Translations under genes and position numbers: made by a program
In this document: positions 49,385-61,093 of the stretch, piece by piece
How positions within the stretch are numbered: the stretch's first letter is position 1
How the letters are laid out: every line of letters starts with the position of its first letter
Notes under the pieces: model-generated
Seen by the model: only the letters and a program-made list of their open reading frames with translations
What the model was told of the DNA's origin: nothing
Databases searched by the model: none
Assembly (NCBI GenBank): GCA_030248215.1
Contig: JASANG010003745.1
Location: 1 to 64,000, forward strand
Direction: 5' to 3'
DNA from: Enoplolaimus lenunculus
Taxonomy: Eukaryota > Nematoda > Enoplea > Enoplida > Thoracostomopsidae
DNA: 64,000 nucleotides

Positions 49385-51029
49385 ATACAATGCCTTGTTT
49401 TTCGTCTTTTTGAAAATTTCGCGTATTTATATATGCTCATATACCCCCATCACATAGATAGTGTATATCTCCCGTGTAATTCCACACCCCCTGTCTCTGT
49501 TTCAGTACAAATTTTAAGAATATATTCCTAAATATACGTGATTTAGGGGACACAATTTAGCAAAGCATAGCGTAACTGCGACCAAGTTAGCTTAGATAAT
49601 TATTACAAAGCGAAGGTGAAAAATTTCAACTGTAGCTATGTGAGCCATAATTTATGTTGTCAATGATGTAAGTAGAAATAATTTTATTTGAGGAGGGTAT
49701 TCAGAAATTTTCGCTTGGCATGTTATTGTGTACCTCTGGTGGCCCCTTGTATATAACCATGGTTTTTGTTCTAAGTTAAGCTTGAGATTAGATTAGAAAC
49801 GGTATAATGATTTATAGGACTACAATTGATTTTATGTAAGGTACGGTGATCGGAGCCAATATTAGTTAACATAATTAGAAATTCATAGAATTCTGTTTGG
49901 AAGATAACCATGTAATCACCACGAAAACATTAATTAGGCTTCGTGTGCAACCGTTAGATGGGTTTTTCGTGAATTCTATACCTACCACAAACATTATTAG
50001 CAGTCTTTAATCACTAGCGCTTAAGCAGCAGGATATTTGCCTCGGGTAAAAATGGTAGTATGAAGGCACATATATACGCGGCTGGTTTGAGCAGACAGAC
50101 TAGGTTTTATATTAATGAAACGTGAACAAGATATCTAAGCATACGTGGGTTTGCAACTAGGCTTAAGTGAAAAGCGCACGCCTCGCAAGGGATATGTTCG
50201 CCCCCCTGGCGTAAATTCGTTCAACATCATTAAAAGAACTGTATGCTAGGCAAATTTTCATTGCATCCTTTGCTAACAGTACCTGGTTATGACGCTGTAT
50301 GGACCGTTTTTTACTAGGAGGAACTAAAAGTGATTTTAAGCGTGCAAATTAACTGTTATTAACAAATAACCAGCCGATACGCCGGACTGTAGTAGTCACG
50401 GGTGTATAAAAGGAAAAATAAGAGGGATTTGTATCTTTTCTCGAATAAGAGTTTCGTTTTACATTTAAAACACATTCTTTACTTCTACATAATCTCTTCT
50501 CACTCGTTAAATTAAAGCTGTAATTCCACATATGCACATTTTGGACAACTTTCCAGGATTACTTTGTTTACAATATTTTTTACAGAAATGTGATTGTCGT
50601 GTGAGAAAAGAAAGTTTACGTGCAGATTGTTGTGCATTCGTTAACTTTTGCGCATTGCGCTAACCCGTCTGACTAGTCTTAAGCGCGGAAATGCTATATA
50701 GCGTTTGTTTAAATCGTTCTTAACGTTTGGTAGTTCGAAAAGTGTTCAAACTATAGTTTTTGTCGATTCGCATGGAGTCTTGGGACTTTTTTGTTAGTTC
50801 AAACGCATGTGCCGACAGTCGGTTTACATTGAACGATTAAGAGTCCTAACCGGATTCTAACAAAAAAGCCATTTCAAAAGCGGCAATTTCTTTATGTTGA
50901 CTCGACCTTGTGCTACAAGAAAATTATGAAGCGTTCGCACTAAAGGCAGACTGTGCCATAATTCTATCAGTACCCCCCTCATCCGTTTCCAAATCTATAG
51001 TGTTATGTTTAAGGTTCCATGGTTCGGTG
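49385..51029. other. no recognisable feature
   Basis: About 1.6 kb of AT-rich sequence without supportable exons or repeats shared with the rest of the window. Confidence 0.4.
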
Positions 51030-51237
51030 CAGAGGCGGGTCCAAAAATTCCTGACGAGGACGAGCTGGCAAATGTTATGAAACGCAAAAATTGTGAGGTA
51101 TGGACCTCATCATTTTATCACCAAAAAATTTTCTGAGGCGAAAAATTGTAAGGTAGAAACCTTACCATTTAAACAAAAAACATTTCAGATGCGGGGGGGC
51201 GTATACTTTTCCCGCACCCCTCTGTATTCGCTAGTGG
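51030..51237. repeat. GGAAAAATTGTAAGG MITE family copy
   Basis: Contains gaaacgcaaaaattgtgagg, cgaaaaattgtaaggtag and accttaccatttaaac, then ggggggcgtatac and ends tattcgctagtgg. Confidence 0.55.
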
Positions 51238-51879
51238 TTCCGTGTATCGCTAACACTTGTGGGTGCCCCCCCAGTTAATATTTTGTGCCGATTTCCTTGG
51301 ATTAAGTCCGTTTACTGCGTAAATTTTGCAATACATTTTTCTTTTATTTCTTCAAGGCGCGTTGTATGGCTGTATATATGTCAAAAAATGATAATTAATT
51401 TTACGGCATCTGCACTTGAATTACGTTTGTTTTAGAAATACAGTTGTCTTTTACATGTCTACCCATATTTAAAGAGAGAAAGTGGAAATTTTTTCCATTA
51501 ACCATTTCTCACAAGAATTTTTACTTCTACATATAATTGATTTCAATCAAAAATATAGCGTACGACATCGAAGACACAGTTACTTTATAAATTTTGCAAC
51601 ATATCTACCATTCATTTTGTAGAAGTCCCGGTTGTTGATTGCATTCCCAAAAACGATAAATGGTACCCGCGTACCGGTATTCATGTCAACTTTTTACTAA
51701 AACAACTAAAGACAGCCTGGTATTTTCCTTCTTTCGTTCCATGCTATCACGGTATCAAACGGAAATGAACTACTATAAGCCGCGTCATTGTTACTAGTAT
51801 TGTTTTATAATTTGGAGTTTATAGACAAGAGTTGTACATGTGTACAAATAAGCTTGCATAAAATCTGACAAGTAATAAA

Positions 51880-51950
51880 CGGGGGCAAGCTGGGTCACGA
51901 ACCCTCGATCAGGAAATGATCTTTTACTTAAGGCCACAGCGGCACTAAAG
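51880..51950 (-). other. tRNA-like sequence, probably pseudo-tRNA or SINE head
   Basis: On the minus strand, gagggttcgtgaccc resembles a B box/T arm, preceded by gatcatttcctgatc (anticodon-like stem-loop) and gccgctgtggccttaag (A-box-like). The acceptor stem does not pair and the T stem has mismatches, so it is not a functional tRNA as read. Confidence 0.25.
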
Positions 51951-51983
51951 CATCGCTCAGGGGCATATACATGGTGGGATCAG

Positions 51984-52110
51984 GCCCGTAGCCAGCTCAC
52001 CTAGCTAGTGAGGGGGCTAAAAAATTTCAAGAGGGGCATACAAGGGTTTTTGTTGACTCATACGCAAGCTTGAATATTTTCTAGGTGGGACAATTGCTCC
52101 CCTTGGCAAC
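51984..52110. repeat. CCCGTAGCCAG-type MITE
   Basis: Starts ggcccgtagccagctcacc and ends ccttggcaacgggcac; central gaggggcatacaaggg and ttgaatattttctagg. Confidence 0.68.
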
Positions 52111-52277
52111 GGGCACGGGTGGGATAAGAGATAAGTAGATAACTTGATGCGGTTCTTGCGTTATCCCGTTCCATTACGAAAAACTGGCTCTCCTGCTTAT
52201 CAAGAACCAAGCTATAGTGACCACGCCCCTCATCCAATTAAAATTCTTTAATGTTATGCAGAGTCATACCGCCTTGA

Positions 52278-52469
52278 CAGGGCCGGAGTAGCCACTCCAA
52301 TACCCGCATTTGCCGGGTCCATCCCTAAAGGGGCCTCTACCCTAACCGGTTGAAACAAAACTACTTAAGATTTAAAATGGGTCTGGCTTCTCTCTCGCTT
52401 CGCTAGCGAGTTTGGGGGCCACCACTTTGGAATTTTGGGGGAGCCGCCACCCCTGCTTGCTCCGGCCCC
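52278..52469. repeat. MITE with GCCGGAGTAG / TGCTCCGGCCC ends
   Basis: Inverted ends cagggccggagtagccac and cttgctccggccccg; middle has gaaacaaaactacttaag and gggggccaccactttgg. Confidence 0.65.
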
Positions 52470-52883
52470 GAAACGATTTGTCAATTCTATTTTCAGAGCC
52501 AATATTTTAGCTGTATTTTCGGTGCTGCTTTTGCACTAATCCGAATTCTCGGGCACAGTTCAGATACCGAGTCTACAAGTATATATGTGTATATGTATAT
52601 GTGTATATGTTAACTTTCAGATCACTAAACGTCTGAAACGGAAACAAGGTAATCGATTGCTTGTACCAGCAACCATATACCAAGGTTAACTTTTTGTCAT
52701 ATACATTATTAATTGTTCATAAACCTAAGGCGACGTTTAGAATATGTTTTTCTGGTTTAGTTCTTACTTACCGGTATGGGTTCATTAATATTGGACATTA
52801 ACCGATCGAGGGCCACGCTATACCGGCGTAGCCGTGATTTTACTTCGGGACGGACTAACCTCGTGTAAGGACGTTTCGACTCA

Positions 52884-53046
52884 AGCCCGTAGCTAGCTCA
52901 CCTTGCTAGGGGAGCTAAAAGTTTTCAGAAGGGGCAGTTAAAGGTTTCCAATGATTTAGAAGCAAGGTTGAAAATCTTCTAAGTTGGCCAAAATTGTTCC
53001 ACGGGGGGGGCTGAGCACACCCTGACTCGTTTTGGCTACGGGTCCG
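52884..53046. repeat. CCCGTAGCCAG-type MITE
   Basis: Starts agcccgtagctagctcacc and ends gttttggctacgggtcc; internal gaaaatcttctaagttggcc. Confidence 0.68.
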
Positions 53047-54049
53047 TTTTGACTTCTTGTACTCAGAAGGTTATTTCAAAGGCAGTCAAACGTGCTTTTT
53101 TGTCTCTAGAACTTTCAGAATGGAATATGTGCCCTGTATCCTGTTGTATATATACACCCTTGTCGCCCGGGCCATTTTTGAGAAAGCAATGAACAAAACC
53201 AATATTTTGTATTAAGATTTAATGTTAACCTTGCGTTTGGCGGATTAGCTTGCTATCGACTACTTTTTCACTATATCGCGTGTCTCCTGTCATATTACGT
53301 TTTTGTATGTGCAATTGATACCAGATATAATTTTCCAAAATAAAAGTAGCCACAGGTAAAGTTGGTTGGCAATTTCAGATCGTTTAATTAAGCGGCTAAA
53401 CAGCTGGCACGCAGAGCGGTTAAACTCCGCGGGATTCAGACCATTAAAAGGGACGTTCTATCCCTGTGTCATCTAGTTTGTCTCCAGTGGTGATACCAAG
53501 GCGGCGGAGTTTGTATTCCTCAACCGCGGTCGTGTCGTGCTGTAATCTTTGCGATTTTAATAGTTCATTCAGAGCTCACAATATGTTTTTTAGTAAAAAT
53601 AGGTGAAAAATATTGCGAGATTAATTTAACATAAATTCAAAATTTTTGCATGCGCAACCTTGTCAATCTTCTTATTATTTCTTCTGCGTTCAATACAATT
53701 GTGTGATTTTACAGTGGATTGATGTTTTACTCGCTACTTATTTTCAGTCATACATTAAAAACAGTTTAAAAATTCAAGTTTTTCTACATTAGCTGGTTTC
53801 AAGTTTTTTTGTGAAAATTTTAGTTAGGTAAACAATCACAGATTTTTACCCGCGCTTTAAAATTTTTTCCAAGCTGATATGCCCGCGTCAAAATTCTGGT
53901 CTACAGAACAGTACGTCGTGTGTCAAATCCTACCCGCGTCTGCTTTTCTGACTGTTTCACACTTACCTAACGGTTGCACCAAAATCTATACATGTTCGGT
54001 ATACGGTAAACAATAAATTTAATACATTATGTATAGAATAGGTTTATAT

Positions 54050-54120
54050 ATACACAACAATTCGTCGCCCGTCAACTTGTAATCCGAAATTTCATCGACT
54101 CGACAATTTGTTGCCCATCG
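54050..54120. repeat. GACAAATTGTCG-type MITE fragment
   Basis: Has acaacaattcgtcgcccgtc, cttgtaatccgaaatttc and gactcgacaatttgttgccc. Confidence 0.5.
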
Positions 54121-54170
54121 TTATGCTTTTACATTTGCAGAAAGAAATTACCTTTCATTTCAAACTTGAT

Positions 54171-54526
54171 TATTGTAGTGACCTCAATAAGAGCGAAGAA
54201 CTGACTGATATTTATTTGGCCTCTCCAGAGGGGAAAACCCTGTTATTCGGTTACTTCCTGTTATTCATGTGGAACCGATGCTCCGCCACCATTCGTTACT
54301 GATATATCCGGTACTGCAATTATCCGTTAAATTAAACGTTTACTTCATTTGGGCCTGAAGTTATTTATGCACTACGATTAGGGACAATTGTCATTTATGG
54401 ACTATAATTATGGAATTGGGATTCTATCCGCTTACGGAATTTTATTAGGGATACGGACTCCAATTGATTGAGACTCAAAATTGGGACTCCCTCTTATTAC
54501 CTCCTCTTATTCAGGTCACTACAGTT
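54171..54526. repeat. TA-flanked MITE, internally deleted
   Basis: Starts tattgtagtgacctcaataag and ends cttattcaggtcactacagtt. Reverse orientation to 15185-15637, lacking about 90 bp of centre. Confidence 0.8.
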
Positions 54527-54793
54527 ATATAATTTATTTAATTTAAATTTTAATAGTATGGATTTGCGTTTAGCTAAACGACTGAAATTAAGCGAAAATA
54601 GCAACAGATGTATGACCTAAGCTTTCGAACTGATGGATTTGCGTTTTGTCGCATGATAGTTTTGGTTTTTTAATAAATTTTGTATGAAATGCAACGCCTG
54701 TACTGTATTAATTATTTGAAAATTCATTTTTGGGTTCAAAACAAAAATTTGAACTGCGGATTGCCGGGATTTTTCAAACGGAACTGAATTATT

Positions 54794-54987
54794 GGCCAAT
54801 GTAATACTTTAAGGGACGTAACATTAAATTAAGCGTATTCCTCAGCCTAAGCGTAAGCCTAAACGTTAGCAAAAATGAATTCCTAAGCCTAAGCCTGAGC
54901 CTAAGCAAAAAATTGTAACCTAGAATCTAAACCTACTATTTTGTAGACCCACCAGAAACCTGGACGCCCCTTAAAGTAACATGGGTT
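54794..54987. repeat. TTAGGC-core MITE, perfect 8-bp TSD
   Basis: Flanked by gaattatt at 54786-54793 and 54988-54995. Starts GGCCAATGTAATACTTTAAG and ends CCCCTTAAAGTAACATGGGTT-like; core cctaagcctaagcctgagcc. Confidence 0.88.
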
Positions 54988-55224
54988 GAATTATTTAACG
55001 TGAAATTATACAAAAGGTTTAGTATTTTAATCAATAAGTATAAAACCGGAAATTTCTGCTTGACCACCAATTATAGCACAAAGACGAAACAAGCTCGAAA
55101 CATTTTGTGTCTTTTAGACGCAATTTGTGATTTTAAAGCTTCGAAATATACAACGGCGGATCGAAAAATTTCCGACAGTGTGTGCGCGTTGAAAAAAGCG
55201 ATGAGCACGCTATATACGTATTTG

Positions 55225-55336
55225 TGGGAATTTTCTGAGCGAAAAATTGTAAAATAAATCAACCTTACCATTGTATTACAAAAAATTTCCGCCGGGGGAA
55301 CGTACACCCCCCCGATCGCCCCTGGATTCGCTAGTC
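55225..55336. repeat. GGAAAAATTGTAAGG MITE fragment
   Basis: Has gagcgaaaaattgtaaaata, aaccttaccattgtattac and ends ccctggattcgctagtc. Confidence 0.5.
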
Positions 55337-55459
55337 ATAATATGTGCTTAGTGCTTTTTACGAACTCAAAAACTTAAAAAAACAAATCGTCCCATTTACG
55401 GATTATAAAACGACTCAAATCAATCCCGTGGGTTTTGCAAAGATCACAAGGTTATTTGT

Positions 55460-55642
55460 ATGTACTCACTTGACGTGGTATATGACGACTCTTCTGCTCT
55501 AACTTTTCATGGATCAACTGCCCCACAAAGATCTATTGCGCATCCAGTAAAACGTTTCTACGGGCGTCCTTACTCAGCGCTTAGTGAATACTTCACACAG
55601 TTTTTCGATTTACCCGCCGTCCTGCCTAAACCTAAATTTTAA
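55460..55642 (+). CDS. candidate coding exon, unknown product
   Basis: A 60-codon frame from ATG 55460 to TAA, starting MYSLDVVYDDSSALTF and ending FDLPAVLPKPKF. Composition is balanced and protein-like, unlike the low-complexity frames around it, and the segment holds no repeat seen elsewhere in the window. The frame stays open some 30 bases upstream, so it could be a terminal exon following an acceptor such as ttttgcaaag. I recognise no domain; a dibasic KR precedes FYGRPYS. Confidence 0.22.
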   Translation: MYSLDVVYDDSSALTFHGSTAPQRSIAHPVKRFYGRPYSALSEYFTQFFDLPAVLPKPKF

Positions 55643-56213
55643 TTTAGCTTGCAATGAGCCATAACTGCGGAAACCTTTTGTTTCCTGTCGCTAAAACAAT
55701 CGTTCAAAGCTGTCAGGCATTGTCGCATTTATGTCAAACAAATGCGTTTTTGAGCTTCCTCAAAACTTTGGCTTTATAAACCAGAACTCAGGTGAAATAT
55801 TTGAAATTTGTTCCAAATTGAACTCAATACGTTTGATTGAAGTTTAATTAAATAAATATTTTCACATCATGGAAATTGAGCCGCAGTTTTAATTGTTTCT
55901 CGTGGCTCGGTTTCTGCAAACGGCAGCGTGTAACATGGTGACCTTTTAGGACGGTCTGAGCGTTCACAGCATGGGCTTGACATGTCGCAGTTAGGCTGTT
56001 GCAAACTGACATGCCCAGCGTCACCTCTCGCCAACTAGGAATTGTTAATAATTAAGTAGCAAGAAGATTTTTGCGCTGAAGCAAGATAATTCTTCTAACC
56101 TAAAACCTTTTAATGCTACTAAAAATTTTGGATTCGAGACAACGAAGCATCTGCGGGTTTCGGCTCTATGGCTTCGCTGGAAGATTTAGAAACCTTCTCT
56201 GTAGAGCCTTCAG

Positions 56214-56660
56214 TACTGTTATGACCCGAATAAGAAGGGGGTTGATATTTATTTTGCCTCTACAGAGGGAATTCCACGTTGTTATTCTGTTACGATCTGT
56301 TAATAATTTTTAAACTACGCTGCGTTGCCCTTCGTTACTGATATAAATCCGGTACTGCAACTATCTGTTGAATTAAACGTTTATACGTCTTGTGTCAATA
56401 GCTTGAGCGTTAATACAAGGCAATACTTAGGAATGTACTTTCAAAACTTAAGTACACTTTAAAGTTTCGAACTCAACTTTATTTGGTCCTGAAATCATTT
56501 ATGTGCTGCAATTATTGATAATTGACATTTATGGACTCTAATTAGGGTTTAGGGACTCTATCCGCTTACGGACTCTTATTAGGGATACAGACCCCTATTG
56601 ATACGGACTCAAAATGGGGACCCCCTCTTATTACCCCCTCTTATTTCGGTCAATACAGTA
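56214..56660. repeat. TA-flanked MITE, full-length (447 bp)
   Basis: Starts tactgttatgacccgaataag and ends cttatttcggtcaatacagta. Reverse orientation to 15185-15637; all internal blocks present. Confidence 0.85.
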
Positions 56661-56984
56661 CGTGAAATAGTTTCTAGCCCCCATAAGAACCATTTTATGC
56701 TGGGCGTTTATAATACAGCTCAAAATTGACGTACCAATTTGATTTAAAATGGAGGTCAGGTCGATATTGAGTTTATTGTTTACAAAATTAACCTGCAACT
56801 TTTTTCTTTAATTTGGCCAATGTGAATTAATAGTAAAGATCATATAAACAAACTGCCTTCTTTTATAAAGTATAACACCCCTGTTCACTGTAGCAAGTAT
56901 TTTAGAACCTATGCGACGTTTTGCAGATATGAATTTTTGCTGTCTATAATATACGTTTAAAATTTGCTAGCAAGTTGTAACTGG

Positions 56985-57055
56985 GTGTGTAAAACCGGAG
57001 ACGGAGGTCAACGCATTTTCCCTGGCCCATAACCGGAGCCGGAGATGAACTTGTT
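56985..57055. repeat. CCGGAGCCGG-type MITE fragment
   Basis: Has aaaccggagacggaggtcaac and cataaccggagccggagatg, followed by ttgattttaac. Confidence 0.5.
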
Positions 57056-57093
57056 GATTTTAACAACAATCTTTTGAATGCTAAGAACGCTGT

Positions 57094-57503
57094 GGCCAAT
57101 GTATAGAATACGGCCGTAACAGTGGTATAAAATCATATTCGTAACCCTAAGTCAAAGCGTAAATAATGAGCTTGCACCTAAGCCTATGCCTAAGCTTAAG
57201 TCTAGGCAAAAAATTCGTCTAAAGCTTAAGCATTATTGCAATCTGCACAAAAACGTTCCGTCCCTAATCTTTACACACTGCAAAAAATGATGAGTCAAAT
57301 TGACTCTCTCCGAAATAGGCTTTTCCTGACTACACAAATCGAGTCGAAATTCGACTCCACCAGAGTCAAATTCGATCCAATGGGTCGTTCAGCGGGTCGA
57401 GTTTGACTCTGCCGGAGTCGAATTTGACTCAATTTGTGTAGTCCCGAAAAGCTTATTTCGGAGAGACTCAAGTTGACTCAACATTTTGTGCAGTGCATGA
57501 GCC
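57094..57503. repeat. TTAGGC-core MITE split by a nested MITE
   Basis: Left part 57094-57275 starts ggccaatgtatagaatacgg and reaches cctaatctttaca; the missing terminus catgagcc resumes at 57496-57503 after the insert. Joined, the end would be the usual ctttacatgagcc with CA duplicated. Confidence 0.8.
57276..57495. repeat. nested GAGTCAAATTTGACTC palindromic MITE (220 bp)
   Basis: Starts cactgcaaaaaatgatgag and ends caacattttgtgcagtg; best-preserved copy, with paired ctctccgaaataggctttt / aaaagcttatttcggagag. Inserted into the TTAGGC MITE with a CA duplication. Confidence 0.85.
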
Positions 57504-57639
57504 AAAGTTTTGAAGCTTCCTAAATGAGAAAGCTTAACATAAAGGCTTTCAAAACTATAGTCACGAGGAAACTCATTAAACAGAATGCACCACTTTTATC
57601 CAAAATACGACACGTTTTACTCGAAAGAACACAGATGTT

Positions 57640-57712
57640 TTAACGGAACCGGAATTGAGTAAAATACAAGAGCTGCCATATTGGAATCAGAATACCGGTT
57701 GCACCCTGACAT
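57640..57712. repeat. CCGGTTCCGG-type MITE fragment
   Basis: Has aacggaaccggaattgag and ends gaataccggttgcaccctg. Confidence 0.5.
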
Positions 57713-57819
57713 ATGATATATATTTATATATTGAAGTTATAAGTTATTTTTTCAATTTTATGCACTACATGGACTTTAGGTTACCATGTCAGTAGACTTG
57801 AAACCTTCGTATTAATGCT

Positions 57820-58020
57820 TGATACAATAGATGAAGAAATTGAGAACAACTTTTGACCATAGAAAATAATAAAAAAATCATCGAAAAGTTGTTCAAAAAA
57901 TTAATTTTGGAAAACGAAAATAAAATGGTATTGTTTTCATATCAAAATCAATAATTTTTCAAACGGTTTTTATGTTCTATAATTGTTCTCAAGACAAAAC
58001 ACTTTATCAGGCACGAACAT
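57820..58020. repeat. AT-rich foldback
   Basis: tgagaacaacttttgaccatag and ttctataattgttctcaag are inverted, with inner caaaaaattaattttgg and aatcaataatttttcaaac; a MITE-like hairpin. Confidence 0.5.
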
Positions 58021-58305
58021 CAAACTCTTAATGATACCTTTTTAGTCGATCAGTAAAGTTTAATTCGACTCTCAATTGAGTTTAAGTTGTATTTCAATTT
58101 TTAGCTTGGAATTAGATTTATTACACGAAAACTATTCGTGCGAGAGAACGTTTACGGAAATAATTTCAACTTGTAGCCGTAGTTGCACCATGTGCAACTT
58201 TCCTAAAATGCCGGGGGTCACACACGTTTAGACAAAGTGTGTACATTGTCAAAGAAGGCAATCGTTTACTCACTCTTTAAGCTTAGGGTAGACTATAAGT
58301 AAATT

Positions 58306-58466
58306 GGTCCATGTATAGAACAGGGCCGGAACAGTAGTATATGCCTATTCCGAAGCCCTACGCCTAAGCCCAAACCTAAACCTAAGCAAAAAATTTAGCC
58401 TAAAGCTTAAACTGATTCCATTATAGGGCTCCGGAAAACGATCCTGCCCTGTTCTGTACATGGGCC
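58306..58466. repeat. TTAGGC-core MITE, perfect 8-bp TSD
   Basis: Flanked by agtaaatt at 58298-58305 and 58467-58474. Starts GGTCCATGTATAGAACAGGG and ends CCCTGTTCTGTACATGGGCC; degenerate core cctaagcccaaacctaaacc. Confidence 0.9.
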
Positions 58467-59417
58467 AGTAAATTTATACGTACTAATTCTGTTGTAGAAC
58501 GATCAGTTATATATTGTCAGACAGTGTTAATTGGTGCTGGAACAGTGCATAAAGTACGATGTGGGGCGTTCCAGCTTTAATATATTGATTAACTTTTTGT
58601 ACTGGAGGTACGATGGTAAAACATCTTACATTAAAACATTTCCTAGTTTTAAAATTTATCGCTGAAATGAGACAAAATTTAGAGTAGGCGTTTATCTGGA
58701 AAGGCTTTATGTTAAAATTCTCATTCCTTCAAGATTTACAGTTCTGAAATCGATGCTTTAAATCTGGCGAAGTTCTCTGTTACCAGCCGCCTAAATGGAA
58801 AAATATTTACCGTTTAAATTACCCTCCTCCGTATTAAAAATTAATCAGATCAGATTATTTCTATCCAAAATACTGCTAATAAAAATGACCACCCACCGTG
58901 TGTCAACGTCGCTATAGTAGCATCAAGTATAGATTAGATTAAGCTATTTTCGAAAACGCAAAGGTTGAAATTTTTAAAACTCATTTTAAACTTTGGTTCA
59001 CTTGAATAATTATATTAATAATTTGGGTCATTTAGGAATATTAGATTGCTTCCAACTGCGTGTTGGGTGAATTTAATTAACAGCTTTATTTGCTTGGTTT
59101 GACGTACATAAATTTTTAAAAAAAACAACGGAAGCCAGTTGCGTTGGGGTGCAGTATATATAATAGTCGAAGAAACCTTGCAAGCGAAGCGAAACAGAAC
59201 TGGAACGCAATTTTCGTACTAAATCAAAGTTTTGTTTGTGCTGGCATTGTCGCAGTGAATTCATTTTTTGGGCCGTTGTAGATATATCCATCAGTTTTAA
59301 TCGGAGGTGAAACATACCGGAGTCAGTGTTGAAAATCGAGGCTACGCTTTAGTTGAATTCTGATTCGTATGCAATGTCGGCTAAACAGATGACAAATATC
59401 GTTTAGATTTCTTGTAT

Positions 59418-59692
59418 AAAGCCCTATTCACACGTGCAAATTTATGCTGTGAGAATTTGCACAACCTGCACTTAAATGTTTTGTCCAAAATTTCCGTACA
59501 AAAAGCTTGCAGCTGCAAATAATTCAATAAAAATCATAGCAACGAATTTAGTTCACATGTGTGAATAACCATGCAAGTTCACTGAATTTATTGCAGTCGA
59601 TTTCTCAATGGCTGATCAAAAAATACAAGTTCTGCGTACAATTTGCAGCTGCAAGTTCGCGCAGCAAAAACTTTCACGTGTGAATAGGGCTT
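59418..59692. repeat. E-box MITE, ~275 bp
   Basis: Ends aaagccctattcacacgtgc and cacgtgtgaatagggctt are near-perfect inverted repeats; internal cttgcagctgcaaataattc and atttgcagctgcaag. Confidence 0.85.
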
Positions 59693-60953
59693 AATTGAGC
59701 AAAATATTTATTTTTACAGGCTTTTAAATTTACCTTATCGTCACGTAATAGTGAAATATATTTGGCGATTGTAGCGTTTGATCTAAAAAACGTTTCCGCA
59801 AAGATACACCTTCTGAAATATAATTCGACCTGCTCCTCGGTTACTAGTAGTATCATTGTCGGCAGCGCAACGTCTTTTCCTTTGATCGAAAAACAACTGC
59901 TTATTTGATGTTTATTTGAAAATTTTAAAACAATTTCCTAAAGCACAGTTGATAAGCTACAAAACAGTAAACAAGCTGACTCTTGGGCCAAACGTCGGTA
60001 GAAGTATATACAACCCTTTGATTGTTTCTACAACTCATTTATGTGTTTTTCTGATTCACATTTCGCTTAATTTCGACTGTTCGACAACAAGTATCGCATA
60101 AAACGATTGGCTCTTTTACAATATTCCTCCAGCCGGCGTTTGCACAAAAATGGTCTGATTTCAGCAGTAATCTTGCACATTTGAGTTTTTTCATAATCTT
60201 CCCTGATTATTTCATGCCTAAATTTGAATTTTTGACAAATTCCATTTTTAACCGTCTTTGGGACCCGAAAATTTTTTTGTCTAAAATTTAAACAAATTGT
60301 TAATATATCATTGGACGAAGGTCACATAGCTGAGTCGTATAGTCAACTAACTGATTTGGCGTGTCATCCCAAATTGTTGCCAGCGTGCCATGTCAGTTAT
60401 TTGATCATAGACCAATCGTCTGGTTCCAAACCCGTGAACACCATTTGACTCAGTTGTGCAAGTCGTGTCAAAAGAAATGTAATTAGTCGAACGAATCTCC
60501 CATGTCCCCCCATTAGATTCTGCATCGGTTTAATACAAACTTGACAAAATGTCTTTATTTGTGAATCACAATTGTATCCCACAAAAAATTGTTCAGCCCA
60601 GGATGATTTTCGTTTCTCAATCGCCGAGAAAATTTTCAAGCCGCTGGAAGGTGATCGACCCTCCCATGTACCCTATTAGATTCTAGATTTTTCAACAAAC
60701 TTGGCAGAAACCGTTTGTTTTTGAACCACAGTTTCGCTGTTTGATTTACCTAAAATGTTTTATAAGCAAGAAACTGTACCAAATATATGCGTTTGTTACT
60801 AAACTATTAATGATTAATTTCAAGGTTTTTGGTTGGTTCAGAAAGATAACAAATTCCGTAGAGACAGCGGGTGTTCACGAGATTTCATGTAGATTTTAAA
60901 CTTGAAGCAAGCATTTCTATAGTCTTTAATTCTGCAAACAGCGCAAATATATA
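59693..60953. other. AT-rich spacer with a diverged ~180-bp duplication
   Basis: No gene is supported. Segments near 60495-60570 and 60655-60730 share ctcccatgt..ccc..ttagattct and acaaacttg(a/g)ca, and on the minus strand read FCQVC in both, one copy with stops. This may be an old duplication of unknown origin. Confidence 0.35.

Positions 60954-61035
<82 letters not shown>
60954..61035. repeat. AT dinucleotide microsatellite
   Basis: About 80 bp of near-perfect alternating AT following atatatgtacat. It creates spurious Ile-Tyr frames on both strands. Confidence 0.97.
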
Positions 61036-61038
<3 letters not shown>

Positions 61039-61093
61039 ACGGTAGTCAGAATAAAAATAAATAAAAAACAGCATAGTCAATAAACAAAATAGC

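Noticed and set aside
51880-51950. Functional tRNA gene on the minus strand
   Set aside because: The B-box-like motif and an anticodon-like hairpin are present, but the acceptor stem does not pair and the T stem is mismatched; listed only as tRNA-like.
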